Shown here: positions 40,096-48,635 of the stretch, piece after piece
How the letters are laid out: every line of letters begins with the position of its first letter
Position numbering within the stretch: the first letter of the stretch is position 1
Assembly: GCF_900083545.1 (NCBI RefSeq)
Contig: NZ_LT559262.1
Location: forward strand, 248,001-312,000
DNA from: Alistipes provencensis
GTDB lineage: Bacteria > Bacteroidota > Bacteroidia > Bacteroidales > Rikenellaceae
Length of the DNA: 64,000 nucleotides
Direction of reading: 5' to 3'
Made by a program: the position numbers and the translations under genes
The notes under the pieces: generated by a model
Database searches by the model: none
Seen by the model: the letters and a program-made list of their open reading frames with translations, nothing else
What the model was told of the DNA's origin: nothing

Positions 40096-40560
40096 TTAGA
40101 AGAGGTTCACACCGTCGAGCGTGGCGATCAGGTAGGTGGCGGCCACCGTCAGGATAGCGTACAGCTCGGGGAAAGCCGCGAGGATCAGCGTCTTACCCAT
40201 CACGTCGTGGCCGTTGCCGATGGCTGCGATACCGTTGGCGCAGACCTTGGCCTGATAGATCGAAGCGGCGAGGTTCACCATACCGACCAGCAGACCGGCA
40301 CCGAAGATAGCGGCGCCCTGCACCAGCGTCGGAGCCGTCAGGCCCTTCTGCACCAGAAAGAAGCAGACGAAACCGTAGAGACCCTGCGAACCCGGAAGGG
40401 CCGAAAGGATCATGTAGCTACCGAAAGCCCCGCCGTTCTTCTTCATGGCCCCTACCGCGGCCTGACCCGTAATGGCGGTACCGATCGACGAGGCGACACC
40501 TGCCAGGCCCACCATCAGCGCTACGCCGACGTAAGCCAATACCAATGCTGTTGTTTCCAT
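40096..40560 (-). CDS. atpK: V-type ATPase membrane rotor subunit K
   Basis: The 154-aa proteolipid has four membrane helices (two fused hairpins) and forms the c-ring. LPGSQGLYGF (residues 55-64), IYQAKV with Gln103, and FPELYAI with Glu132 line up with the Na+ site of Enterococcus NtpK (Leu61, Thr64, Gln65, Gln110, Glu139): here Leu55, Ser58, Gln59, Gln103 and Glu132. This predicts Na+ coupling. It is the last gene of the operon, before a strong terminator. Confidence 0.95.
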   Translation of the reverse strand: METTALVLAYVGVALMVGLAGVASSIGTAITGQAAVGAMKKNGGAFGSYMILSALPGSQGLYGFVCFFLVQKGLTAPTLVQGAAIFGAGLLVGMVNLAASIYQAKVCANGIAAIGNGHDVMGKTLILAAFPELYAILTVAATYLIATLDGVNLF

Positions 40561-40584
40561 AATGAGTTGAGTTTTTAATTGTTA

Positions 40585-42423
40585 TTATTCGTTAGTATCA
40601 TTCATTTTACGGATGGGATCGAAATTGCGCGGGGCCATTTCGAAACCGGCATTCTTGAAAAACTCGACGAACGTCAGACGCAGCGGGTGCACGAACGACG
40701 AGATGGTGGACATGAAGAGGTTGATGCCGTGGCCGATCAGCAGGATCGGAATCATCACCAGCAGCCGCACCACGATGCCCGAGCCCTCGGGGACGAAGCC
40801 CGCGGCCAGCGTGTTGAACACCAGCGCCAGCACGCCGCCCGAAAGTCCGATGGCGAACAGACGGATGTACGACAGCACGTCGCTCAGCAGTCCCGTGAGG
40901 TTGTTATACAGGTCCCACAGCCCCGCACCGAAGTTGATGAGCGGATTGCGCTTCGGGTCGTTCAGCAACAGCATCAGCACCGCGCCGACACCCAACGCCA
41001 CATAGAAAGCCACCGACGAGGAGCCGAAGCCCGGGATGGCGAGGCCCGCCATCGGGAGTCCCATGGCCAGACAGCACGAGACGAGGATGATGAACCATCC
41101 CAGCATGCCCAGCGCACGGCTGAGGCCGAAGCAGCGGACGGTCATCCAGATGTTGAGCATCATGCCGAAGAGTATCTGCACCACGCCGATAACCAGCGCG
41201 ATGGAGAAGAACTGTCCCTGAAAATCGAAGAATTTCACCGTGGGGAACCATTCGTTCATGTTGATGCCGAAGAACGAGCCGCACAACGCGCCGAAAACGA
41301 CGGTCGACAGACCGCACAGCGTGGCGAACCACGCCGCCTGATGCATCATGCCGGGCTTCTTGTTCTTGGCCAGCATCCACACGCCCAGCAGGGTCAGGAT
41401 CAGGCCGTAACCGGCGTCGTTCAGGCAGATGCCGAAAAAGAGCATGTAGAACGGTGCGAAGAACGGCGTGAGGTCCATCGTTCCGTATTTCGGACGGGCG
41501 TACATGTCGCCCACCATCTCGAAAATACGCGCGAACCAGCGGTTCTTGAGCTTCACGGGCGTCTCGTCCTCGGGCGTGGGGTCGCCCTTGAGGTAGACCA
41601 CGTTGGGATACTCCTCCAGCAGGGCATCCACCTTGTCGGAAGTCTCCTTCTCGGCCCAGCCCTCCATGACGACCAGCGTGCCGTCGGCGGCCTCCTGCGC
41701 CGTGGCTGTCACCTGCACGCCCTGCAAACGCTCTTTCAGCGAGCAGGCATGCTCTGCGAGCAGCTCCTCCGAAGCGGCCACGCGCGAAAATTCGGCGTCG
41801 AGGGCCCCGAGTTTCTTTCTGGCGTCGGCAATGCGGCTCTCTGCCCCACGAATGTCCATCGTCGGGGTCTTCATCTCCTGTGCATCGAGCGTCACCTCCT
41901 CGCCGGGCTTGGCCACGACGACGAACCACACCATGGCATCCGTCCGGCTGACCTCCGAAATCGTATAGGTCTCGGACCATTCGGCCAACTGCTTGTCGAA
42001 GGTGTTGCGCTGGGTGAAGAAATAGCGCAGGACGATGCCCTCGGCGGCGAGTTTTTTCGTGCGCTCCACGTCGAAGGCACCCCACGGGCGCAACTCCTCG
42101 GCGGCCTTTTCCAGACGGCCGATCTCGGTATGGAGCGCCGTAGCCTGCTGGTGCGCAGCGGCATAGTGTTCATAAGCCTCCTTGCCCGACGCAAACGCTT
42201 TCGCCTTCGCGTCGCAGCGGCCCTCCTCGGCGCGGAAGTTCTTCAGGAACTCCGCAGCTTTCGCATGGCCTTCGATGTCGAGCAGCAACTGGCGGTCCTC
42301 CTCGGAGGGTTCCCAGCCCTTGGTGGTGATGTCCACCAAGCCGAGTTCGCGCAGCTTCTCGATGAAATCCTCGCTTTGCGCCGCATAGAGCACAAAGTTG
42401 TATTTCGACATTTTGGCTATCAT
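40585..42423 (-). CDS. atpI: V-type ATPase subunit I (a-type stator)
   Basis: The 612-aa protein has a soluble N-terminal half with coiled-coil arms (~1-330) and a C-terminal half with about seven or eight membrane helices that forms the ion half-channels. LTPFFAPFYMLFFGICLNDAGYGLIL starts the membrane part and is typical, as is RLFAIGLSGGVLALVFN, where the conserved Arg of the channel is expected. The start (MIAKMSKYNFVLYAAQ) overlaps the subunit D stop by four bases; MSKYNFVLY, four codons in, is an alternative start. Confidence 0.94.
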   Translation of the reverse strand: MIAKMSKYNFVLYAAQSEDFIEKLRELGLVDITTKGWEPSEEDRQLLLDIEGHAKAAEFLKNFRAEEGRCDAKAKAFASGKEAYEHYAAAHQQATALHTEIGRLEKAAEELRPWGAFDVERTKKLAAEGIVLRYFFTQRNTFDKQLAEWSETYTISEVSRTDAMVWFVVVAKPGEEVTLDAQEMKTPTMDIRGAESRIADARKKLGALDAEFSRVAASEELLAEHACSLKERLQGVQVTATAQEAADGTLVVMEGWAEKETSDKVDALLEEYPNVVYLKGDPTPEDETPVKLKNRWFARIFEMVGDMYARPKYGTMDLTPFFAPFYMLFFGICLNDAGYGLILTLLGVWMLAKNKKPGMMHQAAWFATLCGLSTVVFGALCGSFFGINMNEWFPTVKFFDFQGQFFSIALVIGVVQILFGMMLNIWMTVRCFGLSRALGMLGWFIILVSCCLAMGLPMAGLAIPGFGSSSVAFYVALGVGAVLMLLLNDPKRNPLINFGAGLWDLYNNLTGLLSDVLSYIRLFAIGLSGGVLALVFNTLAAGFVPEGSGIVVRLLVMIPILLIGHGINLFMSTISSFVHPLRLTFVEFFKNAGFEMAPRNFDPIRKMNDTNE

Positions 42424-43028
42424 AACATCACGCCCTCCCCGGCGGCCTGCTGTTTGGTTTTCACGATCTTCTGGGCCGACTTGGAGAGGTTCTCCTCATC
42501 CTCCATGAAGCGTTTGATCTTGCGTATGGCGTCCTCGTACCCGGGTATCTGCACCTTTTCGTACAAGTTCACCTTCTGAGTGGTTTTGCGGCGCGCGTGG
42601 TCCAGCAGTTCCATCTTGCGGTTGTACACCTCGAACTCGATGCCCAACTGCGCCATGCGCTTGAGGATATCGATTCCGTCGGCGAACCACACCGGAGAGG
42701 AGAACAGGTCGTAGGGTTTCTCCTCGAATTTCACATCCTGCAGGACCGGGGTGCGCACACCCGCGATCTTCTGTATCGACAAATCGACATCGACGATGCG
42801 CAAGAGGTCACAATCAAACTCTCCCCAGAGCGACACCATGTAGTCGTACTCGGCCTTCAGGGCGTCGAGCCGGCGGCGGTAGTCGCTTGCGGAGTCCTTC
42901 GCCTTCTTCACCTCGGAGCGCAGGGCCGACTCCTTACTTTTGATCGTAGGGAGGGCCTTCTGGCGCATTTTCAACTGTTTGCCGAGGTCGCCGAGCGAGG
43001 TCTTGTTATATTGAAATTTGATTGCCAT
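42420..43028 (-). CDS. atpD: V-type ATPase central stalk subunit D
   Basis: The 202-aa protein is almost wholly helical, with an N-terminal coiled coil (KTSLGDLGKQLKMRQKALPTIKSKESALR-type region) and a C-terminal one, as expected for the rotating shaft. MAIKFQYNKTSLGDL is a normal start. It lies six bases after subunit B and overlaps subunit I. The partner subunit F, which usually binds D, has no gene in this operon. Confidence 0.9.
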   Translation of the reverse strand: MAIKFQYNKTSLGDLGKQLKMRQKALPTIKSKESALRSEVKKAKDSASDYRRRLDALKAEYDYMVSLWGEFDCDLLRIVDVDLSIQKIAGVRTPVLQDVKFEEKPYDLFSSPVWFADGIDILKRMAQLGIEFEVYNRKMELLDHARRKTTQKVNLYEKVQIPGYEDAIRKIKRFMEDEENLSKSAQKIVKTKQQAAGEGVML

Positions 43029-43034
43029 TGCGGA

Positions 43035-44357
43035 TTAGGCCTCCTTCCAGTATTTTTTGATGAGCTCCTCCTTGATGGCGACCTCCTCCTTGGAGAAGTA
43101 TTTCGCAAAGAGGCCCCACGCCGTGTCGAGCATCTCGGTGATCTCGATGTTGACGTCGATGGCCAGCAGCTTCTCCGAATAGTCGAACGCGAATTTCAGC
43201 GTGCGCTCGTCGTAATCCGAGAGGTCGAAACCGTTCTCCAGCTTGGTCTTGGCATTGGCGGCATCGGCGTACAGACGCACACAGGCGTTCATTACCTGCG
43301 GATGGTCCTCGCGGGTCTTCTTGCCGATGACGAGCTGTTTCAGACGCGACAGCGAACGGAACGGGTCGACAATGACCTTGCCCGTATCGGAGTCGTTGCG
43401 CAGGAACAACTGGCCCTCGGTGATGTAACCCGTATTGTCGGGGATGGCGTGCGTGATGTCGCCGCCCGAAAGCGTCGTCACAGCGATGATCGTGATCGAA
43501 CCGCCGTTGGGAAGCTGCACGGCCTTTTCATAAATTTTCGCCAAATCGGAATATAATGAACCGGGCATCGAGTCCTTCGACGGAATCTGGTCCATACGGT
43601 TCGACACGATGGCCAGCGCATCGGCGTAAAGCGTCATGTCGGTCAGCAGCACCAGCACCTTTTCGCCCTTGTCGACGGCGAAGTACTCGGCGGCGGTCAG
43701 CGCCATGTCGGGAACGAGCAGTCGCTCGACGGGCGGGTTCTCCGTGGTATTGACGAACGACACGATGCGGTCCAAAGCGCCTGCGTTCTCGAAGACCGAC
43801 TTGAAATAGAGGAAGTCGTCGTTGGTGAGTCCCATACCGCCGAGAATGATCTTGTCGGCCTTGGCACGCAGGGCCACGTTGGCCATCACGGCGTTATAAG
43901 GCTGGTCGGGGTCGGCGAAGAACGGAATCTTCTGGCCCGTGACGATCGTATTGTTCAGGTCGATGCCGGCGATACCCGTGGCGATCAGCTCCGAAGGCTG
44001 GATACGCCGGAAAGGGTTCACCGTCGGGCCGCCGATCTCGCGGGCCTCGCCCTCGATGATCTCGCCGCCCTCCAGCGGTTCGCCGTAGGCGTTGAAGAAA
44101 CGCCCGGCGAGGTTGTCCGAGACACGCAGCTTGGGAGGTTCGCCGTGGAAGATGACCTCCGAGTCGGTGGCCAGTCCTTCGGTACCCGCGAAAACCTGCA
44201 GCGTGATGTTCTCGCCCATAATCTTCACCACCTGCGCCAGCCGGCCGCCGACGGTGGCCAGCTCGTCGTTGCCCACGCCCTGCGCACGCAGGGTCACGGT
44301 AGCCTTGGTGATGTTGTCAATCTTGGTATATATCTTCTGAAATGCTCGTGTTGTCAT
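43035..44357 (-). CDS. atpB: V-type ATPase subunit B (non-catalytic)
   Basis: The 440-aa protein alternates with subunit A in the hexameric head. As in the family, it lacks a normal P-loop; the equivalent region reads GQKIPFFADPDQPYN. NPFRRIQPSELIATGIAGID and the SMPGSLYSDLAKIYEKA region are typical. It lies four bases after subunit A. Confidence 0.95.
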   Translation of the reverse strand: MTTRAFQKIYTKIDNITKATVTLRAQGVGNDELATVGGRLAQVVKIMGENITLQVFAGTEGLATDSEVIFHGEPPKLRVSDNLAGRFFNAYGEPLEGGEIIEGEAREIGGPTVNPFRRIQPSELIATGIAGIDLNNTIVTGQKIPFFADPDQPYNAVMANVALRAKADKIILGGMGLTNDDFLYFKSVFENAGALDRIVSFVNTTENPPVERLLVPDMALTAAEYFAVDKGEKVLVLLTDMTLYADALAIVSNRMDQIPSKDSMPGSLYSDLAKIYEKAVQLPNGGSITIIAVTTLSGGDITHAIPDNTGYITEGQLFLRNDSDTGKVIVDPFRSLSRLKQLVIGKKTREDHPQVMNACVRLYADAANAKTKLENGFDLSDYDERTLKFAFDYSEKLLAIDVNIEITEMLDTAWGLFAKYFSKEEVAIKEELIKKYWKEA

Positions 44358-44360
44358 GGC

Positions 44361-46115
44361 TTATTTGTTTTTTTCACTCACATACTGCTCGATCTGCTTG
44401 CGGTAATCCTCGAACTTCTCCGACTTCCACTCCGAGTAGTTCATCTGGCGGAAGAGGTTGATAAGCCCCTTGAAGAACTGCGAGCACTCCTCGAAATCGG
44501 CGAACGAGAACGACTGGTTGCAGATGCCGAGCACCATCTTGTACATCATCTGCTGGCGTTCGATCGGGCAGTTGGCGTCGATCGCGTCAAAGGCGTCCTG
44601 CTGCAGGATCACGAAGTCGATGAGCTCCGACTTCCAGAAACGTTCGTGGTACTCCACCGGCACGCCGTCGTCGCCCAGAATGTTGATCTGGTCGTTGGCC
44701 TCCTTGCCGCGCTGCACGATGGTCTTGCCGGCATAGACGAGGTCCACCCAGTCCTTCTCGATCTGACCGTCGAGGTACTCGCGGATTTCGGGGTACTCGA
44801 GGTACTTCGAATAGGACTCCAGCGGGTCGATGGCCGGGTAGCGCTTCGAGTCGGCACGGCCCTGCGAAAGTGCGTAGAAACAGCGCGCGGCCTTCTTCGT
44901 GGATTCGGTCACCGGCTCCTTGAGGTTACCGCCCGCAGGCGACACCGTGCCGAGGAACGTCACCGAACCCGTATCGCCGCCGACGAGCTTCACCAGCCCG
45001 GCGCGCGAGTAGAAGTTCGAGATGATCGCCGAAAGGTCCATCGGGAAAGCGTCCTGACCCGGAAGCTCCTCCAGACGGTTCGACATCTCGCGCAGCGCCT
45101 GCGCCCAGCGCGACGTCGAGTCGGCCATAACCAGCACCTTGAGACCCATGGCGCGGTAATATTCGCCGATGGTCATACCCGTATAGACCGACGCCTCACG
45201 CGCGGCGACGGGCATGTTCGACGTATTGCAGATGATGATCGTGCGCTCCATGAGGTTGTGGCCCGTGCGGGGGTCGATCAGCTCGGGGAACTCCTTGAAG
45301 ATCTCGACCACCTCGTTGGCGCGCTCGCCGCAGGCCACCATGATGATGACGTCGGCATCGGCCTGCTTCGAAATGGCGTGCTGGAGCACCGTCTTGCCGG
45401 CGCCGAAAGGCCCCGGGATAAAGCCCGTACCGCCCTCGGCCATCGGGTTGAAGGTGTCGATGGCGCGCACACCGGTAATCATCACGCGCGAGGGGCGCGG
45501 TTTCTCGGTGTAGCAGCGCACGGCCTGCTTCACGGGCCATTTCTGCACCATCGTCACGTCGTGGTCCTTGCCCTCGGCGTCGGTCAGCGTGGCGACCGTG
45601 TCAGTCACTTTATATTTGCCGGCCTTGGCGACGCTCTTGACCGTATAGCTGTCGGTCATCGCGAAGGGAACCATGATCTTGTGCATCACCCATTGCTCCT
45701 TCACCTCGCCCAGCCACGATGCCGCGGAAACCTTGTCGCCCGCCTTGGCCAGCGGCGTAAATTCCCACTCGGCCGAGAAGTCGATCGGGTCGGTGATCGA
45801 ACCGCGGGCGATGAACAGCCCGTCCATCTTCTCGAGGTCGTTCTGCAGACCGTCGTAGTTGCGCGACAAAATGCCCGGGGCGAGCGTCACCTCGAGCATG
45901 TGCCCCTCGAACTCCACCTTGTCGCCGATCTTCAGACCGCGGGTGCTGTCAAAAACCTGAACATAGGCGGCGTCGCCTACGACCTTGATGACCTCGGCCA
46001 TCATTTTGGTATCCCCTGCCCAGACATAGCAGATCTCGTTCTGGCCCACGGCTCCGTCAGCCTTGACGATCACGATGTTGGAGATGATACCGTTTACACG
46101 TCCTGTCGTTTTCAT
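44361..46115 (-). CDS. atpA: V-type ATPase catalytic subunit A
   Basis: The 584-aa protein hydrolyses or makes ATP. It has the N-terminal barrel, the V/A-type non-homologous region (~110-200), Walker A GPFGAGKT near residue 235 and the Walker B region with VLVMADSTSRWAQALREMS. ERANEVVEIFKEFPEL is the usual family motif. The length matches archaeal and Chlamydia A subunits. It begins after DUF2764 with 16 bases between them. Confidence 0.96.
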   Translation of the reverse strand: MKTTGRVNGIISNIVIVKADGAVGQNEICYVWAGDTKMMAEVIKVVGDAAYVQVFDSTRGLKIGDKVEFEGHMLEVTLAPGILSRNYDGLQNDLEKMDGLFIARGSITDPIDFSAEWEFTPLAKAGDKVSAASWLGEVKEQWVMHKIMVPFAMTDSYTVKSVAKAGKYKVTDTVATLTDAEGKDHDVTMVQKWPVKQAVRCYTEKPRPSRVMITGVRAIDTFNPMAEGGTGFIPGPFGAGKTVLQHAISKQADADVIIMVACGERANEVVEIFKEFPELIDPRTGHNLMERTIIICNTSNMPVAAREASVYTGMTIGEYYRAMGLKVLVMADSTSRWAQALREMSNRLEELPGQDAFPMDLSAIISNFYSRAGLVKLVGGDTGSVTFLGTVSPAGGNLKEPVTESTKKAARCFYALSQGRADSKRYPAIDPLESYSKYLEYPEIREYLDGQIEKDWVDLVYAGKTIVQRGKEANDQINILGDDGVPVEYHERFWKSELIDFVILQQDAFDAIDANCPIERQQMMYKMVLGICNQSFSFADFEECSQFFKGLINLFRQMNYSEWKSEKFEDYRKQIEQYVSEKNK

Positions 46116-46131
46116 TGTATCTTTTTATTGT

Positions 46132-46965
46132 TTATTTCTTGTCGATCAGCTCCTTTCCGTCCAGCTCGGCCAGCAGCCGGGCAAACATCTCGCGGCCGCG
46201 GGCGGCGTCGAGCTGCGTCCAGCGGGCCACGATGTTGATCCGCGCCAGATAGGAAAGGATGGCGTTAATGTCGAAATAGTCGAACGTGGCCAGCTCCGTG
46301 GCTTCGTTCCAGCGCACGAGATCGATTTTGTGCTCCTTCTCGACGAGGTTCGCCTCGTCGTTCACGGCCGCGATCACCGCGTCGATATAGGGCAGTTCGC
46401 CCCGCAGTCCGAAATCGGCCGCCGAGCTGCGCTGCAACTGTTCGGCGACGTCGCCGTCCCCGACCACGACCTCTTCAACGGCACGTCCCGCGGCACGCGC
46501 CGTAACGGCGGCCGAGACGTTGCGCAGGTTGCGGTCGAAAGCCGACCATTCGCGCAGGAAATGGCTCCCGGCCTTGGCACACGCCGCATAGTAGGCGCCG
46601 AACAGCTCCTTTTCGAAGCGCTGCGCGGTGTCGACCTCCTCGGCGTCCTCGCCCTCGGGATCGGCATAGGCCCTCACCACGCGGGCAACCGCTCCGGGCA
46701 GCCGCTTCGGGGCTTTCAGCTCCTCCTCCAGCTCCTCGCGCGAAAGGTTGCCCAGCGGATTGTAGGCCGAGCGTCCCCCGCGCAGGGCGGCGATGTTCTC
46801 ACAGTCGTAGTAGCCGTACAGGAGCCGCACCTCGCGGGCGTCGTCCCCGGTCACCCCCTCCAGAATCTCGGAGACGATGGCCCGGGCGTCGAACCCTTTG
46901 GTGTCGGCGTCGAGCGAGTACTCCTTCAGCCCGGCTACCAGACAATAATATTCGGTCGCAAACAT
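46132..46965 (-). CDS. DUF2764 family protein in the position of V-ATPase subunit C
   Basis: The 277-aa soluble, mostly helical protein starts MFATEYYCLVAGLKEYSLDA and contains RLLYGYYDCENIAALRGG and FDINAILSYLARINIVARW. It sits between subunits E and A. Chlamydial V-ATPase operons have a DUF2764 gene in the same place, as I recall. No standard C subunit gene is present in the operon. The start (YYxLVAGLxxxxL), the size and the helical make-up resemble C/d subunits, so a role linking the rotor to the stator is a fair inference. The DUF assignment is by recognition. Confidence 0.8.
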   Translation of the reverse strand: MFATEYYCLVAGLKEYSLDADTKGFDARAIVSEILEGVTGDDAREVRLLYGYYDCENIAALRGGRSAYNPLGNLSREELEEELKAPKRLPGAVARVVRAYADPEGEDAEEVDTAQRFEKELFGAYYAACAKAGSHFLREWSAFDRNLRNVSAAVTARAAGRAVEEVVVGDGDVAEQLQRSSAADFGLRGELPYIDAVIAAVNDEANLVEKEHKIDLVRWNEATELATFDYFDINAILSYLARINIVARWTQLDAARGREMFARLLAELDGKELIDKK

Positions 46966-46968
46966 AGC

Positions 46969-47583
46969 TTACGCCTTAAACAGCAACTGATAAACCTTGT
47001 CGCGCAGGTACTCCGCGAGCAGCGCCTCGATGTCGGCGTCGGCGAACGAAATGTAATAGCCGCCGTCCTTGGCACCCACCTTGAAGCCGGTCTTCACCTC
47101 TTTCGAGTAGCCGACCTCGATGCCTGCGCCCAGCAATTCCTGAGCGCTCTTGCCGAACGCCTCGTCGAGCTTCTTGCGCTCACCCTCGGGCAGCAGGGCC
47201 TGCAGTTCGACCTTGCCCGAATCGGCCCCGTTCCAGTTCTTCGCCACGGCGACGAGCATCTCCTTGATGAACGCCGGGTCCACGACAGCCTCCTTCACGC
47301 CGCCAGCCGTAGCCTTGGCGATGATGAGCGACGCGATCTCCTGCTTGAGTTTCGAAACGGCCTGCTTGCCGGCCAGCGCGATCTCGGTCATGGTGTTCTT
47401 CTCGACATCCTCGGCCTTCACCTGCGCCTTCTTAACGATGTCCTCGGCCTCGGCGCGGGCCTCGGCAACGATCTTCTGAGCCTCGGTTTTGGCGTCGGCG
47501 ACCAGCTTGTCGGCCTCGGCACGGCCTTTCTCCAACCCTTCGTCGTAGAGCTTCTGGGTCAACTGTTGCAGTTTGTTTTCCAT
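46969..47583 (-). CDS. atpE: V-type ATPase peripheral stalk subunit E
   Basis: The 204-aa protein has a long charged N-terminal helix (residues ~1-90, Ala/Glu/Lys-rich, such as KGRAEADKLVADAKTEAQKI) that forms a coiled coil, and a globular C-terminal domain. In known enzymes E pairs with subunit G/H, for which no gene is seen here. It is the first gene of the operon, behind a TATATTTG promoter box. Confidence 0.88.
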   Translation of the reverse strand: MENKLQQLTQKLYDEGLEKGRAEADKLVADAKTEAQKIVAEARAEAEDIVKKAQVKAEDVEKNTMTEIALAGKQAVSKLKQEIASLIIAKATAGGVKEAVVDPAFIKEMLVAVAKNWNGADSGKVELQALLPEGERKKLDEAFGKSAQELLGAGIEVGYSKEVKTGFKVGAKDGGYYISFADADIEALLAEYLRDKVYQLLFKA

Positions 47584-47624
47584 AGCGTTATCTTGTTTTG
47601 ATTATTGTTTTCCGTTTTAACGTA

Positions 47625-47632
47625 CAAATATA
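47625..47632 (-). promoter_or_regulatory. -7 promoter box of the V-ATPase operon
   Basis: TATATTTG is a perfect TAnnTTTG, 42 bases before the atpE ATG. The rest of the 212-base gap to the divergent SGNH gene is AT-rich and shows no other feature. Confidence 0.6.
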
Positions 47633-47795
47633 TAAAAGATTATGCAGAATCCTCGGCCAAAAACGACAATTTTCCTATTTTGACAAGTTTCCGACTCAAA
47701 AGGAGCAAAACCCGCACAATATACATGACGCCATACGGCGAAGGTCCCCGCACGTCGGATAATTTTACTAATTTAGGGCCGTAAAAACGACGACT

Positions 47796-48458
47796 ATGAA
47801 GAAACTGGCTCTATTTTTCCTCCTCGCTACGGGCACAACGGCACTCTGCGCACAACCCGATTCGCTCGACTACCGCAGCGACTATTATTCCGCGAAACGC
47901 GCCCAACAGGAGCGCGTCGCCGTGCAGCCGCAGCACATCGTGATGCTGGGCAACAGCCTCACCGAACGGGGTGCATGGGCCGACCTGCTGCAAGACAGTC
48001 TCGTGGTGAACCGCGGCATCGGCGGCGACTGCGTGGCGGGCATGACCGCGCGTCTCGGTGCGATCGTCGCGGGAAAGCCCCGGGCCCTCTTCCTGATGGC
48101 GGGCGTCAACGACCTGATCTTTTCGAAAATTACCCCCGAAGCGCTACTCGGGCAATACGAGCGGCTGCTGGACGCGATCCGCGCGGCCTCGCCCCGAACC
48201 ACGGTCTTCATCCAGAGCCTGCTGCCGCTGGACGAGGTACAGAACGAGGAGTATTTCGCAGGCAAGAATGCCCGCATCGAGGCTTTCAACGCCCTGCTGC
48301 GCGACATGGCCCGGCGGCGCGGGCTCGACTACATCGACATCCGGAGCCGGATGGCCTGCGACGGGAAGATGCCCGCGGAATACACCGTCGACGGCATCCA
48401 CCTCAACGCCGCGGGCTACGCCGTATGGGTCGACGTCCTGCGGCCTTATCTCCCTTAA
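47796..48458 (+). CDS. Secreted SGNH/GDSL-type hydrolase
   Basis: The 220-aa protein has a signal peptide (MKKLALFFLLATGTTALCAQ; cleavage would leave N-terminal Gln). SGNH blocks are visible: GNSLTERG with the nucleophile Ser54 (block I), NRGIGGDCVAG (block II Gly), MAGVNDL (block III Asn) and VDGIHLNAAGY (block V Asp and His). It probably removes acetyl or acyl esters from glycans in the periplasm; the substrate is unknown. The gene is a single unit with a strong terminator. Confidence 0.9.
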   Translation: MKKLALFFLLATGTTALCAQPDSLDYRSDYYSAKRAQQERVAVQPQHIVMLGNSLTERGAWADLLQDSLVVNRGIGGDCVAGMTARLGAIVAGKPRALFLMAGVNDLIFSKITPEALLGQYERLLDAIRAASPRTTVFIQSLLPLDEVQNEEYFAGKNARIEAFNALLRDMARRRGLDYIDIRSRMACDGKMPAEYTVDGIHLNAAGYAVWVDVLRPYLP

Positions 48459-48460
48459 AT

Positions 48461-48499
48461 AAAAAGCGGATGGATAGTTGAACTATCCATCCGCTTTTT
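48461..48499. terminator. Terminator after the SGNH hydrolase gene
   Basis: The stem AAAAAGCGGATGGATAGTT and its complement end in five T on either strand. It follows the hydrolase stop by three bases. Confidence 0.9.
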
Positions 48500-48542
48500 C
48501 ATGGAAGCGCAGAACCGGGCCGAGAGTAAGATGACATCCGGC

Positions 48543-48581
48543 CGCCCTAAAACCCGCTTTTTAAGCGGGCGCAGAACCGGA
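48543..48581 (+). repeat. TTTTTAA-loop hairpin repeat, unit A
   Basis: CGCCCTAAAACCCGC, TTTTTAA, GCGGGC and then GCAGAACCGGA match the unit in the tig-clpP gap. A partial GCGCAGAACCGGG precedes it at 48507-48519. Confidence 0.7.
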
Positions 48582-48607
48582 CAGGCAACGCGATGCCGCC
48601 TCTTTCG

Positions 48608-48635
48608 CGCCCTAAAACCCGCCTCTTAGGCGGGC
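48608..48635 (+). repeat. Hairpin repeat unit B, overlapping the DUF4301 gene end
   Basis: CGCCCTAAAACCCGCC-TCTTA-GGCGGGC is the same unit with one changed, compensated base pair in the stem. The TAA stop of the DUF4301 gene (48626-48628, minus strand) lies in its loop. Confidence 0.7.
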
